NCBI RefSeq assembly: GCF_963877135.1
Contig: NZ_CAWNSW010000015.1
Span: 10,847-74,846 of the forward strand
Source: Stenomitos frigidus_A
Lineage (GTDB): Bacteria; Cyanobacteriota; Cyanobacteriia; Leptolyngbyales; Leptolyngbyaceae
Direction: 5' to 3'
DNA: 64,000 nucleotides
Positions 27,277-36,465 of this stretch are shown here, in pieces; within the stretch, counting starts at the first letter, position 1, and every line of letters begins with the position of its first letter. The notes below the pieces were generated by a model. The model saw nothing but the letters and a program-made list of their open reading frames with translations, did no database searches and was not told the origin of the DNA. Made by a program: the position numbers and the translations under genes.

Positions 27277-28180
27277 ACCGTTTCGTCATGTCGTAGTAGC
27301 GAATTCTGAATAGATCAAGCAGCATTCTGAGTGAATCCTTCAACAAATGCACATTGGACGTCTTTTGTGCGTGGTGCATCGAAACAGATACTGGAATCTC
27401 GCCGATTTGACAGCCTTGTTTTTTTGCTAGATAAACCAGCTCAACATCAAAGGAGAATCCCGTTAATACTTGTTTCGCAAACAAACGTCGAGCGGTTTGC
27501 ATTCGAAACCCCTTAATGCCTGCTTGCATATCGCTAAAGTTCAGCGCCAAAATCCATTGAGAGAGCAGATTGAAAACGCGTCCAGCCAGTCGGCGTGTCG
27601 GATGCACACCCTTTGCACCACCCGGCAACAGATTGCGACAGCCAATCACGATATCCGCCTCTTTCAGCTCGTCGAGTAGCCGATCAAGATGATCGAGCGA
27701 ATAGGCCAAGTCGCTATCCAAAAAGCAGACATAGTCACCCGCCCCTAATGCAACGCCTGTCTTAACCGCATGCCCTTTACCTCGGCAAGGCGTATACGAT
27801 GCTAATGTCATCTGCTCGGTTTGACAATGAGCTAATCGACTTTCCAGCCGTTGCTGCGTCTGATCAACAGAACCATCATTCACGAAAATGAATTGGTAGG
27901 TAGGGTGATAACGGGCGTACTCAAGCACCGCATCAAACGTCTCGTTAATACACGCTTGTTCGTTATATATGGGCAGTACAACGGTTACCTTATAAGGCTT
28001 AAGTCGCCGCTCTGTTTGAACGCGATCGTACGCCACCGTATCGGACGCACCCTGTTGGAGCAACGGGTGCTCTGCAAAGGCCAAGGGCTCCCATTGCCAT
28101 ACGCTTTTGGCTTGACAGCGTTGCTTCCAACCTGCTTGCCGAAACCAAGACAACGAAGGCTTTCTTAACAGCCACCCCAT
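27269..28180 (-). CDS. GT2 glycosyltransferase, dolichyl-phosphate glucosyltransferase type
   Basis: A 303-residue GT-A enzyme. After an N-terminal extension of about 60 residues, the GT2 core begins YKVTVVLPIYNEQ with NDGSVDQTQQ, CRGKGHAVKTGVALGAGDYVCFLDSDLAYSLDHL (the DxD-like DSD metal motif) and DIVIGCRN. It resembles polyprenyl-phosphate beta-glucosyltransferases (DPG-synthase-like), which fits as donor maker for the GT39 and PIG-V enzymes downstream. A good Shine-Dalgarno (ggaggaa) precedes the ATG at 28180. No C-terminal membrane segments. Confidence 0.87.
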   Translation of the reverse strand: MGWLLRKPSLSWFRQAGWKQRCQAKSVWQWEPLAFAEHPLLQQGASDTVAYDRVQTERRLKPYKVTVVLPIYNEQACINETFDAVLEYARYHPTYQFIFVNDGSVDQTQQRLESRLAHCQTEQMTLASYTPCRGKGHAVKTGVALGAGDYVCFLDSDLAYSLDHLDRLLDELKEADIVIGCRNLLPGGAKGVHPTRRLAGRVFNLLSQWILALNFSDMQAGIKGFRMQTARRLFAKQVLTGFSFDVELVYLAKKQGCQIGEIPVSVSMHHAQKTSNVHLLKDSLRMLLDLFRIRYYDMTKRYD

Positions 28181-28196
28181 GCTCTTCCTCCATCAA

Positions 28197-28752
28197 CCTA
28201 ATGCAAAAGACTATTCTCTTTGGCTAGGAGCAGTGACAAAACGCTTTTTCACTGCTAACAAGCGGCCATAAAGGGCAGAGAAGTTTGGGATTATTCGTAG
28301 CAGTTGGCAAACCTTGATCCCAGAGAAACATCGGCTGGGAATCTAACTGAAAGACTGCTCGACTAAGCCATCGCAAAGAACAATAGACTGATACTCAACC
28401 CAAGTGCAGTTGGGCTGCAATCTAATCAATAGAAGGACGTCAAACTTACGCTTGCGCTAACACATCTAGTCAAACAGAGAGCACCATCATAAGGCCATCA
28501 TCAAAACAATAGACACGCTAAAATCAAACAGCCAAATTTTCCAGTGATCAGCAGTTTAGTCAACCCTTGCTCTTGCAGCAAGGGCATCATCAATGCACTC
28601 ATAGAAAAGATACAGGTGAATGAGCTCACTGATCATAAATTTTCTCTAGTTAGCCTCACAATCATACTGTCAATGCGTCCAATTGCTGTGTCAATCAGAT
28701 GACGAAGATGAGCGGGTGAGTCATGCCAATACCGACCATTGAGTCAGTGAAA
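28197..28752. other. Intergenic region, about 550 bases
   Basis: No protein-like frame, no tandem repeat and no strong hairpin found. It must contain the promoter of the glycan cluster (minus strand) and the end of the hydrolase unit. Base composition is more A+T-rich than the coding neighbours. Confidence 0.4.
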
Positions 28753-29583
28753 TCAGGCCTTCGATGTAAGAAAAGGCACAATTAAAGCCGCTAGCTCAGC
28801 AGCATGCTTTTGCGGCAGAGCATGATCAGCGTTGGGAATGACTGCCAGTTGAGCGTTCGAAATCTCGTTGGCATACGTTTGCGAATGCCAAAGGGGAATC
28901 GTCTCATCCCGATCGCCCGTGATCACCAGTGTGGGCACTTGCAAACGGTAAATCTCTTTCTCTACGGTGTCGATCGCGTCTTCTGGCCGCAGGCGATCGA
29001 GCAAAAATGAACAGGCAGCAGGTTGGGCCATTAGTTCCTGACGAAACCAGGCGATCTGATCGACTGCCGGACGTTGACCGATGATTGAGGCGATCGGTTT
29101 TGCCAGCTTGAGCGCCCAATCCACAGCCGGAGTCCGCCAGAGCAAAGGACGTAGATGATCGTAACGCCCACAAAAGCTATCGTCTCGAATGCCTGCCGGA
29201 GCCGCCAGCAACAACCCTTTCACGGCTTCTGGATACGCTAAGGCATAGGCTGCTCCGACCCAACCGCCAAACGAGTGGCCTACTATGTAGCATGACTCAA
29301 TCTTCAAAGCCGCCAATACCTGATGGACAAACGCAACTTCTTGCGCGATGTCATAACGGATGGGGGGCTTTGAAGAATCGCCAAAACCCAACAAATCCAG
29401 ACCGATACAACGCACGTGAGGCTCCATCAACGCCATCAGCGGTAGCCAATTGGTGGCATCACCTAAAAAGCCATGCAGCATGATGAGCGGAGCACCGCTA
29501 CCCCGCTCCAAGTAAGCAGCCGTATGAGAAGACTGACCGGGAACTAGATCCGATCGCAAGGTAAGAATTTGCTTTTCGATCAA
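28753..29583 (-). CDS. Alpha/beta hydrolase
   Basis: A 276-residue alpha/beta-fold hydrolase. Nucleophile elbow GHSFGG with Ser104, oxyanion HGFLGDATNW, acid in GDRDETIP near residue 240, and the His in NADHALP. Family also includes epoxide hydrolases and C-C hydrolases. The stop of the upstream CFA-type methyltransferase gene (tag) is followed directly by a TTG that would start this frame with no gap; an internal ATG at residue 35 would cut the first strands. Co-transcribed with the methyltransferase. Substrate unknown; a lipid ester is suggested by the neighbours. Confidence 0.85.
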   Translation of the reverse strand: MIEKQILTLRSDLVPGQSSHTAAYLERGSGAPLIMLHGFLGDATNWLPLMALMEPHVRCIGLDLLGFGDSSKPPIRYDIAQEVAFVHQVLAALKIESCYIVGHSFGGWVGAAYALAYPEAVKGLLLAAPAGIRDDSFCGRYDHLRPLLWRTPAVDWALKLAKPIASIIGQRPAVDQIAWFRQELMAQPAACSFLLDRLRPEDAIDTVEKEIYRLQVPTLVITGDRDETIPLWHSQTYANEISNAQLAVIPNADHALPQKHAAELAALIVPFLTSKA

Positions 29584-30717
29584 CTACGCGTGCACCATGA
29601 GATATTGACCGTTCCCATTATATTCGCCATCGCACGTCGCAAAGATCGTTCCCAGTAGGAGTAGGTAAAATCGCCAAAGCCGCCGAAATTTTGCGTAATC
29701 CATGCCATATTCTAAATGCTGGATACTTTCTTGATTAGCATCAAAGCGTTCTAACCAGTCTGTCAGCGTCTTATGATAGTTGGTGCCATTCATGTACCAG
29801 CGATCAATCGTCTTCAGATCGCGGTTGTGGTGAGGCACTGCGTCATAGTTCCAGTAGCGACCGTGCGGGAAAATGTACTTATGCGTAAAGCCAGACGACA
29901 TATGGTTGGGAATACGGACGGTGATGATGTGAATAAAGACCTTTCCTCCGCTCCTAAGCAGTGATGCCAGTTTTTGGAAGGCGTTAGTCAAATTCCCAAC
30001 ATGACAGAAGACCCCGATTGAAAGAATTTTGTCAAACTTTTCGTCAAACTGAGCCTCGTTTAAGTCGCCTTCATAGAGCGTAAACCGTCCAGAACTCAGG
30101 TAACTGTTAGGGTCTTGCATTTTGTGACGCATGTATTCACATTGTTCATGACTCAAGTTCAACCCTGTGAAGCGCACATTCGGAAACTTAGAAAGAATGT
30201 AGTTGGGTACACACCCCCAACCACAACCAAAATCCAGAATATGGTCGCCATCAGTAATCCCTAACCGCTCAATGACCTGATCGATCATGTGCCTTTGGGC
30301 TTCTTCTAAATTCGCAGCACCGTTTTGCCAAAAGCCTGTACTGTACTTGGGATAAATGACATCCCAATCTCCTAACATCCGATTCAGCATTGCTTGAGGT
30401 CGATCGTATTGCACTTTCATGAGTTCTCGCGAACTTTCAGCAATGCCACTAGATTCCTCTAAGACCCAATCATAGGGAGCCAGCAGCCCAGGACTATGTT
30501 TAAATAAGATGGGCATAGACGTATGGATCATCGATCGAAAGACCGAGTCCGGTATTTCCAAACCGTTAATATACACTTCCGCTAGTGCCATTTGCAAAGC
30601 ATCGACGACTCTAGCGGCTCCTCGTGTTGCTTTATACGCGATCGGTGTTTTGAGATTAATGTCGCCTGTAATGGGAAGATACTTTTGAAGCGTTGGAAAT
30701 GCGTTGGCAGAGGTCAT
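29584..30717 (-). CDS. CFA-synthase / coclaurine N-methyltransferase-like SAM methyltransferase
   Basis: A 377-residue class I methyltransferase with an N-terminal helical domain (about 1-130). The SAM motif is HILDFGCGWGCVPNYIL near 160; GLNLSHEQCEYMRHKM, IGVFCHVGNLTNAF and a C-terminal part (KYIFPHGRYWNYDAVPHHN, LERFDANQESIQ, FRRLWRFYLL) match the cyclopropane-fatty-acid-synthase and coclaurine-N-methyltransferase superfamily. The latter half resembles the plant-type N-methyltransferases more than E. coli Cfa. Beside a desaturase and hydrolase, a role in modifying a lipid is plausible but an amine acceptor cannot be excluded. Confidence 0.8.
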   Translation of the reverse strand: MTSANAFPTLQKYLPITGDINLKTPIAYKATRGAARVVDALQMALAEVYINGLEIPDSVFRSMIHTSMPILFKHSPGLLAPYDWVLEESSGIAESSRELMKVQYDRPQAMLNRMLGDWDVIYPKYSTGFWQNGAANLEEAQRHMIDQVIERLGITDGDHILDFGCGWGCVPNYILSKFPNVRFTGLNLSHEQCEYMRHKMQDPNSYLSSGRFTLYEGDLNEAQFDEKFDKILSIGVFCHVGNLTNAFQKLASLLRSGGKVFIHIITVRIPNHMSSGFTHKYIFPHGRYWNYDAVPHHNRDLKTIDRWYMNGTNYHKTLTDWLERFDANQESIQHLEYGMDYAKFRRLWRFYLLLLGTIFATCDGEYNGNGQYLMVHA

Positions 30718-30841
30718 TTTAGCTTGTCTCCATTTAAGATATTGACCAGCGAATCAATCGTGCAATCCAGCGTGAGACACAGAATGAAAACAGCTTAGGA
30801 GATTTTCAGAAAACAAATTGCTAATAACTTGCCCATCTTAC

Positions 30842-30999
30842 TGAGGGGCGCAAGGTCTTAGGAGCTTTCTAGCAAACAAAAGACCCGTAGGGGGAAGGTT
30901 TGACACCAAAGCGATCGGCTGAAGGCAAAGACACTGGCAAAACCTGCCTTCTACCAGGCGGCGGTACCTTTTTTCTCGGAAATCACCTTGCGCCCCTCA
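30842..30999. repeat. MITE-like element with 15-base terminal inverted repeats
   Basis: tgaggggcgcaaggt (30842-30856) and accttgcgcccctca (30985-30999) are perfect inverted repeats around 158 bases. The inside contains a further imperfect pair (gtagggggaaggttt / aaacctgccttctac). No frame and no obvious target-site duplication. The core ggggcgca is shared with hairpins at 36295, 36414 and 40525. Confidence 0.8.
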
Positions 31000-31188
31000 T
31001 CAGCACAATCTTTTGCAGAAAATACCCAAACAAACGCGTAAAGCTCATTGATGGTTTGCATCAACGCGCTGACACACATTGACTGAGCGAATCGAGGTGA
31101 AGCAAATTCAAGAATCTGCTACGAAAGAAAATTTCATCTTTTGAGAAATTATAGTCATTCTGAAGCCTTTTGCAACCGCAAGCCAGGT

Positions 31189-32094
31189 TTAGCTCGATTT
31201 TTCTGCTTCAGTCGCCATCGCCAAATTTTGATGGCTAGGGTCTTTAGCGCGATCGATAAGTTCTATTTCGGACGGCACTCGAATTTTTGACGCTAGATTG
31301 AAAATCTCAAGCAGCTTGATTAACCAGAATGTAGGATCAGGCAAATAAGCAACCTGTCCCTTTTGCAGGGTGATGCCATGTCGAGCGGATGACTGAAAAG
31401 CATGATGCAAATTATGCCAGCCTTCACCGAAGGTCAGAAGCGCGACGAACCAATTATTTCGACTGCCATCGTTAGTACGAAAGGGTTGTTCGCCAACGAG
31501 ATGGGTGAGTGAGTTCACCGTTGCAACCCCGTGAAAGAGCACAGTCGTGCTGAGGAAAAAGGCCACGAGATAATCCATGCCACCCATGAAATATGAGATC
31601 GCACCGAGCGCAATGGTAGGAAGAAAGTGCAACCGATCGATCAGTCTTAAAACAACATCACTTTCAACATCAGCAGGTAACTTTGCAGGCAAAAAAACTG
31701 AGGAGAATAGCCATCCTACCTGAGACCACCAAAAGCCTTTTGCTCCTTTGCATGGTTGGTAGGGCGAATGTGGATCACGCTCCTGGTCAGAGAATTGATG
31801 ATGCGCCATATGGTGCGCTTTCCACCAACTCGGTCCCATTTGTCCAGCCGCAGCTGCGACAATGCTGCCCAGCCACAAAACTGGCATTGGTGCTTGATAG
31901 CTCTTGTGCGTCAACAGTCGATGATAAATGCCCGTCGTAGCAAACATCCGAATGGCGTATAGTGCCACTGCCCAGGCAATTGCCCCCACAGATAAACCAG
32001 TAAAAAGAACGAGTAGTGCACCAAAATGACTCACCACGATTAGCGTAGGGCCCATGAGATAAGAAGCAAGCGTGAGTTGAGAGTAGGGCTTCAT
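31189..32094 (-). CDS. Acyl-lipid / acyl-CoA delta-9-type fatty acid desaturase
   Basis: About 301 residues, a membrane-bound di-iron desaturase. Three histidine boxes: HRLLTH near residue 63, HHMAHH near 98 (WWKAHHMAHHQFSDQERDPHSP), and HNLHHAF near 236. The order and spacing match cyanobacterial DesC-like delta-9 desaturases. The ATG at 32094 (MKPYSQLTLASYL) with aagga about 12 bases upstream is preferred to a GTG at 32142. It sits behind the methyltransferase/hydrolase pair on the same strand across a repeat element, so co-regulation is possible but not shown. Confidence 0.88.
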   Translation of the reverse strand: MKPYSQLTLASYLMGPTLIVVSHFGALLVLFTGLSVGAIAWAVALYAIRMFATTGIYHRLLTHKSYQAPMPVLWLGSIVAAAAGQMGPSWWKAHHMAHHQFSDQERDPHSPYQPCKGAKGFWWSQVGWLFSSVFLPAKLPADVESDVVLRLIDRLHFLPTIALGAISYFMGGMDYLVAFFLSTTVLFHGVATVNSLTHLVGEQPFRTNDGSRNNWFVALLTFGEGWHNLHHAFQSSARHGITLQKGQVAYLPDPTFWLIKLLEIFNLASKIRVPSEIELIDRAKDPSHQNLAMATEAEKSS

Positions 32095-32412
32095 TAAGCG
32101 TTTAGTTTCCTTAGGAGCAAATAGACAGATAGCGGTTCGCACGCCAATAGGTACACTTTACACTTCACTTTCAACACACTGCCTTCACAGACCGTGCCCT
32201 GCTTCTTCCAGCAACCTCCTGATATCGAAAGCTCATCGCGATCGAAAGCCTGCAAGCAACCATGCAGTCTGTTACTTTTTGCAATTGCTCATACCCCACT
32301 GCACAGTGGCGCAAAAAAAGCCAAACTAGGAATAGTAGGATGCTACTGCTAACGTGAATGAGAGTGGTTATTTCTAGCAACAACGGGGGCGAAATTTAGT
32401 TCGACCATTCCT

Positions 32413-33009
32413 ATGATTGAAATCCTGGCTGTGCTCTCTGCTTCTGCAGCAGCGGGGATGAGAATTGCGCTCCCGCTGTTGCTCATTGGGTTGCTGTATG
32501 GCGGCAGCTTATGGTCGCGAGTGCCGCTGCTATCACACATTCCGCCGCCAGTCGTTTTGGGCGTGCTGGTCAGTTGGTCTTTGGTCGAGGTGTTTGCGTC
32601 TAAAGATCGGCTAGGGCGACGATCGCTACACCTGGTTCAACTACTCTTTAGCCCGCTGGTGGGGGCGATTATGGGCATGGCCGTGGCACAGGCTGCTGGC
32701 ATCCCTACCTGGTTGGTCTGGCTATTGGGCGGCATCGGCGGGCTGGTCGCACTGGTGCTGCAACTGGTGCAGGTCGGTTGGTTTTACCGCTTAAAGCAAA
32801 TTCCTCTCTGGGTCGTCTTCGCACAAGATGGGCTCTGCTTTTTACTGGTGTTATTTGCGCTGGATGCACCCCGACAGGGTGGTTTGATTGCCTTGTTACT
32901 GTTATGGCTCGCGATTCGTAGTTCCAAGGAATGGCGACGCTGGTATTTAGAGCAGACGCAAGGAACCGATCGCCACCACCCAAGACGCTACAAGCAAGAC
33001 CCCGATTGA
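32413..33009 (+). CDS. Conserved membrane protein, DUF4126-like
   Basis: A 198-residue protein with five or six membrane segments and a basic C-terminal tail (RRWYLEQTQGTDRHHPRR). The start MIEILAVLSASAAAGMRIALPLLLIGLL resembles cyanobacterial DUF4126-type proteins; the relation to the shorter one at 3671 is loose. Function unknown. Its stop and that of the convergent ATPase gene are three bases apart, so no room for a terminator. Confidence 0.6.
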   Translation: MIEILAVLSASAAAGMRIALPLLLIGLLYGGSLWSRVPLLSHIPPPVVLGVLVSWSLVEVFASKDRLGRRSLHLVQLLFSPLVGAIMGMAVAQAAGIPTWLVWLLGGIGGLVALVLQLVQVGWFYRLKQIPLWVVFAQDGLCFLLVLFALDAPRQGGLIALLLLWLAIRSSKEWRRWYLEQTQGTDRHHPRRYKQDPD

Positions 33010-33012
33010 CGC

Positions 33013-34089
33013 TCACTGCCGTACTAAAGAATCGCCCGACTCCACATCAAACCAGTGAAGTTCTTCGGGCACCAGCGTCAGAGACAACTCCCGATTTGCC
33101 CATAGCTCTGGTGGCAGCAACAATCGCAGCACGATCGGATCACCCTTAGCGTTCGGTACTTTGACACTAACGAGATTGTGCATCCCCAGATTCTCAACGA
33201 GAAACACCTTGCCTTTAAGGGTGGCAGTCATGTCCGCTTTGGTGAGGTAGACATGCTCTGGACGGATGCCCAACACAATTTGAGGCGGCATAGTGGGTAG
33301 GTCAGGGAGAGGAGTTTTGAAGTCTCCCAACAGCGCATAGTTGCCCTCGCAAGCAAGCGTAAACAAATTCATTTGAGGACTGCCCACAAAACCAGCGACA
33401 AACTGATTGGCTGGATGGTTGTAAATCTGTTCTGGCGCATCCAGTTGTTGCAGATAGCCATTGTTGAGTACGGCAACTCGAGTTGAGAGCGTCATAGCTT
33501 CCGTTTGGTCATGGGTGACGTAAACGACAGGCGCTTTTTGCACCGAGAAAATCTGCTTCAGGTCAGCGCGGACATGTTCTCGTAACAAGGCATCCAGGTT
33601 GCTAAGAGGCTCGTCCAGCAAAAACACGTCCGATCGCCGCACCAAGGCCCGTCCCACAGCGACCCGCTGACGTTGTCCACCCGAAAGTTGCCCCGGTTTG
33701 CGATGCATCAGGTCATCCAGTCCCAGAATCTCTGACACTTCGGCAATCCGTTTTTCAATTTCATCGGTCGGCACTTTCTTGAGTTTCAACCCGGCACGGA
33801 GGTTTTCGCGCACATTTAAGTGTGGGTACAGCGCATAGCTCTGGAACACCATTGCAATGTTGCGATCGCCTGGTCGTTCGTTAGTAACATCGCGATCGCC
33901 AATCAACACCTGTCCCCGTGTGGGCTGTTCTAACCCCGCAATCATGCGTAAGATCGTCGATTTCCCGCAACCAGATGGCCCTAGTAAACTCAACACATCG
34001 CCATCTTCAACCGAGAGGCTGATGTCTTTGACAGGAATGACTTTGGGGGTGAATGTTTTGTTAAGGTTTCTAAGTTCAAGTCGAGACAT
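33013..34089 (-). CDS. MalK/UgpC-type sugar ABC transporter ATPase
   Basis: About 358 residues. Walker A GPSGCGKST near residue 38, Q-loop VFQSYALYP, signature LSGGQRQR, Walker B VFLLDEPLS and the His switch VYVTHDQTEA. A C-terminal TOBE domain (about 240-355; ILGIRPEH-like GIRPEHVYL) marks the MalK/UgpC group, whose ATPases often serve several importers. The ATG at 34089 (MSRLELRNLNKTF) is the family start; an upstream frame to 34212 is a repeat-derived leader. No permease is adjacent; a sugar importer lacking an ATPase is at 49919-53388 in this window. Confidence 0.9.
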   Translation of the reverse strand: MSRLELRNLNKTFTPKVIPVKDISLSVEDGDVLSLLGPSGCGKSTILRMIAGLEQPTRGQVLIGDRDVTNERPGDRNIAMVFQSYALYPHLNVRENLRAGLKLKKVPTDEIEKRIAEVSEILGLDDLMHRKPGQLSGGQRQRVAVGRALVRRSDVFLLDEPLSNLDALLREHVRADLKQIFSVQKAPVVYVTHDQTEAMTLSTRVAVLNNGYLQQLDAPEQIYNHPANQFVAGFVGSPQMNLFTLACEGNYALLGDFKTPLPDLPTMPPQIVLGIRPEHVYLTKADMTATLKGKVFLVENLGMHNLVSVKVPNAKGDPIVLRLLLPPELWANRELSLTLVPEELHWFDVESGDSLVRQ

Positions 34090-34831
34090 GGAAGGAAAGG
34101 ATGAAGGATAAGTCAGAGTTTTGAATTTTGAGTTGGAAGACAAGGGACGAATAGGGAAGGATGAAGGATAAGTCAGAGAGTCTTGAGTTTTGAATGAAGC
34201 GTTCCATCTCACTGGTTAATTCAGTCTCCTTACCCACAGCCCAATGGCACTGGCTCCCTGTTTCGGCAGCTAACACCAACTAGACCCATAGCTCATAGCC
34301 TTTAGCATCAACAAACGGCAACAGTTCAGCCAGCGGCACCATCAGGCCTTGGTTTGCACTTGAACTTGTGGAGAAGGGAGGCGAACACAAACTACTGCTC
34401 TATGCTCGCTCGTGCCTTTTGCTACGTCTTTTTCTAAGTAGCGTTACCAGACTGGGGTAGTGCCACTTAGGGCAAGACCACGAAAAGACTAAAGTAGTCA
34501 AATCAATGCCTCAAAGCTTCTGACCATAATTGATCATTTTCCGAGCTTCCTGAAAAAGCTCTATCAAAACTTACAGTAACTTAACCTGCGGACAACATCT
34601 TAAGAGGATAAGTTGAGTCAATGGGTCTGCAAGCATAAAGTTAGCAAATTGCTCAACTTAGGCGATTTCCAGCAAATATTTTACCCTTCGACTCTGCTCA
34701 GGGTGCAAGGTGGCTGAGCGGAGTCGTTGGCGTAGCCTGCCTGTAGGGCATAGACAGCGGGTAGTTTGTTTACTAGAAATCTCCTTATCCTTTCATTCAC
34801 ATTTTGAAAGAAGTAAGGCTTAAAAAAAGAA
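34090..34831. repeat. Repeat-rich intergenic region before tRNA-Leu
   Basis: About 740 bases. 34100-34200 carries two copies of a pyrimidine-rich unit (on the minus strand: ttcaaaactc, then tgacttatccttcatcctt) that belongs to a dispersed repeat family in this window. An imperfect 13-base hairpin lies at 34689-34726 (cgactctgctcag / ctgagcggagtcg). The promoter for the ATPase gene must lie here. No gene recognised. Confidence 0.6.
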
Positions 34832-34913
34832 TGCGGATGGCGAGACTCGAACTCGCAAGGACAATGCCACACGCACCTCAAGCGTGCGCGTATACCAATT
34901 CCGCCACATCCGC
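34832..34913 (-). tRNA. trnL: tRNA-Leu (anticodon GAG)
   Basis: An 82-base type II tRNA. Acceptor arms GCGGATG / CATCCGC pair completely, with the discriminator A at 34832. The anticodon stem is CACGC / GCGTG around the loop TTGAGGT, giving anticodon GAG (34877-34879 on the plus strand), which reads CUC and CUU. A long variable arm (TGGCATTGTCCTT region) and a T arm GCGAG-TTCGAGT-CTCGC complete the fold. No CCA is encoded and no intron is present. Confidence 0.96.
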
Positions 34914-35262
34914 ACAAACTGGCTCGAAAAACCAGATTCTTTCGTTTGAACTACGCCTCTAGCCTGAAGAATCGACAGGATCTAATGACTGATCATTAGA
35001 TAGAGCCTGGTTCAGACTGCAGCCCTGAGGTTTGGTCTGCTTTGAGACTTACTAAGCATAGCAAAAAGCGGTCAGAGGTTTACAATCGCACTACTAAATT
35101 CGTTTAAAAGAGTTTGGGAACTAATCGATCGCGCATGGGTCTATCCAGAAGTGAGAGCCAGCAGTCGCCCGATTGATACGCTACGAAAAAATATTGTCTG
35201 CGTTTAGAATTGTCTGCGTTTTACTAGTGGGAGTAGGTGCTGTGACATTACAACAGAAAGCA

Positions 35263-36213
35263 ATGAGACTGAGTGCGTGGGGATTGTGCGCGAGTTTAAG
35301 CCTTGTGCTGTTGAGTGGGACGGGCGATCGAGCAGTGACGATCGCGCAATCGTTACCCTCAACAGCTACACCCTCAATAGGCACACCCTCAACAACGATA
35401 TCGCCCAGCCAGACCAGTAGCACTTACGTACCGATTCCCGATGCCACCATTGCCGAACTGCTGAAGCTAGCTGGCGTTACCCGCGACGATGTGGTGTATA
35501 GCCTCGGCTCTGGTGATGGCAGGCTGACGATCGCGGCAGTCAAAACGTACGGAGTGCGGCGAAGTGTGGGGGTAGAAACCAACCCTGAACTGGTGCAATT
35601 AAGTAACACCAACGCTCAGCAGGCAGGTGTGGGCAGTAGCGCCCAGTTTCTCCAGCAAGATCTGGTGCAAGCCGATTTTCGTGATGCTAGTGTCGTGAAC
35701 CTTGATGCGTCATCTGACACGGCTCTCAAACTGCGCGCCAGACTCTTGAGTGAATTGAAACCAGGCACTCGCATTGTTGCTCGCACGCCTGCGCTCGGTG
35801 ACTGGAAACCCGATAAGACGATTACTGTTCCTGGTGCGTCATCACCCCAAACTCTCTACTATTGGGTGGTGCCCGAACGCCTTGCTGGTGATTGGAAAGG
35901 ACGGGTAGAATACGCAACCGGACGTGCTCAGACGTATACGCTGCGGTTTACCCAACAGTTTCAGCAGGTTAAGGGTGACGCGATCGTGGAGGGTAAGAAA
36001 TACACCATCCCTAACATTACGCTCATGGGCGATCGGCTCACCTTCAACCGCACCGAAACGATTCAAGGGCAGCAAGGCATAGTTCAATTTAACGGACGCA
36101 TTGAAGGCGACATGCTGAAAGGCACTGCTGGCGTTAAATGGGGCATTTTGGCGAGAAACTTCCCGATCTTGGCTCAACGGAGTACGACGCTTCGAGGAAG
36201 AGCGCTGCGGTAG
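35263..36213 (+). CDS. Exported protein with SAM-methyltransferase-like domain and C-terminal beta domain
   Basis: About 316 residues from the ATG at 35263 (an in-frame start at 35173 adds a second hydrophobic stretch). The N terminus (MRLSAWGLCASLSLVLLSGTG) looks like a signal peptide. After a Ser/Thr/Pro-rich linker a methyltransferase-like domain begins PIPDATIAELLKLAGVTRDD, with VVYSLGSGDGRLTIAAV (motif I variant) and VGVETNPELVQLSN. The C-terminal ~110 residues (GDWKGRVEYATG ... GIVQFNGRIEGDMLKG) are a beta-rich module. SAM is not expected outside the cytoplasm, so either it is not exported or the domain is non-catalytic. It stands alone on the plus strand downstream of the tRNA. Confidence 0.7.
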   Translation: MRLSAWGLCASLSLVLLSGTGDRAVTIAQSLPSTATPSIGTPSTTISPSQTSSTYVPIPDATIAELLKLAGVTRDDVVYSLGSGDGRLTIAAVKTYGVRRSVGVETNPELVQLSNTNAQQAGVGSSAQFLQQDLVQADFRDASVVNLDASSDTALKLRARLLSELKPGTRIVARTPALGDWKPDKTITVPGASSPQTLYYWVVPERLAGDWKGRVEYATGRAQTYTLRFTQQFQQVKGDAIVEGKKYTIPNITLMGDRLTFNRTETIQGQQGIVQFNGRIEGDMLKGTAGVKWGILARNFPILAQRSTTLRGRALR

Positions 36214-36294
36214 GATTTAGCGGTCAGCTATCAGCGATCAGCGGTCAGCGGTCAGAAAAAATTGATGGCTGACCGTTACAGCATTCCCCGTAAG

Positions 36295-36323
36295 GGTAGG
36301 GACGCACGGCCTGCGCCCCTACC
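36295..36323. repeat. GGGGCGCA-family hairpin
   Basis: ggtagggacgca and tgcgcccctacc pair (11 of 12) around a five-base loop. Same family as 30842, 36414 and 40525. Just upstream (36218-36265) are ggtcagc heptamers and their complement ggctgacc. Confidence 0.75.
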
Positions 36324-36413
36324 TGTAGACCATTTACCGACTTTATTAAATCCAGGCTTTTAAGAAAATTTCCAGACTGACAAATGATGGATCTGCTGAT
36401 CAGTCTTCTATTC

Positions 36414-36438
36414 TAGGGACGCAAGGCTCTGCGCCCTA
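36414..36438. repeat. GGGGCGCA-family hairpin, short copy
   Basis: tagggacgca and tgcgcccta pair around a six-base loop, 28 bases beyond the stop of the ribbon-helix-helix gene (minus strand), where it could end transcription. Confidence 0.65.
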
Positions 36439-36465
36439 CAGCGGTAAAATCTTCTCAGAAAATGC

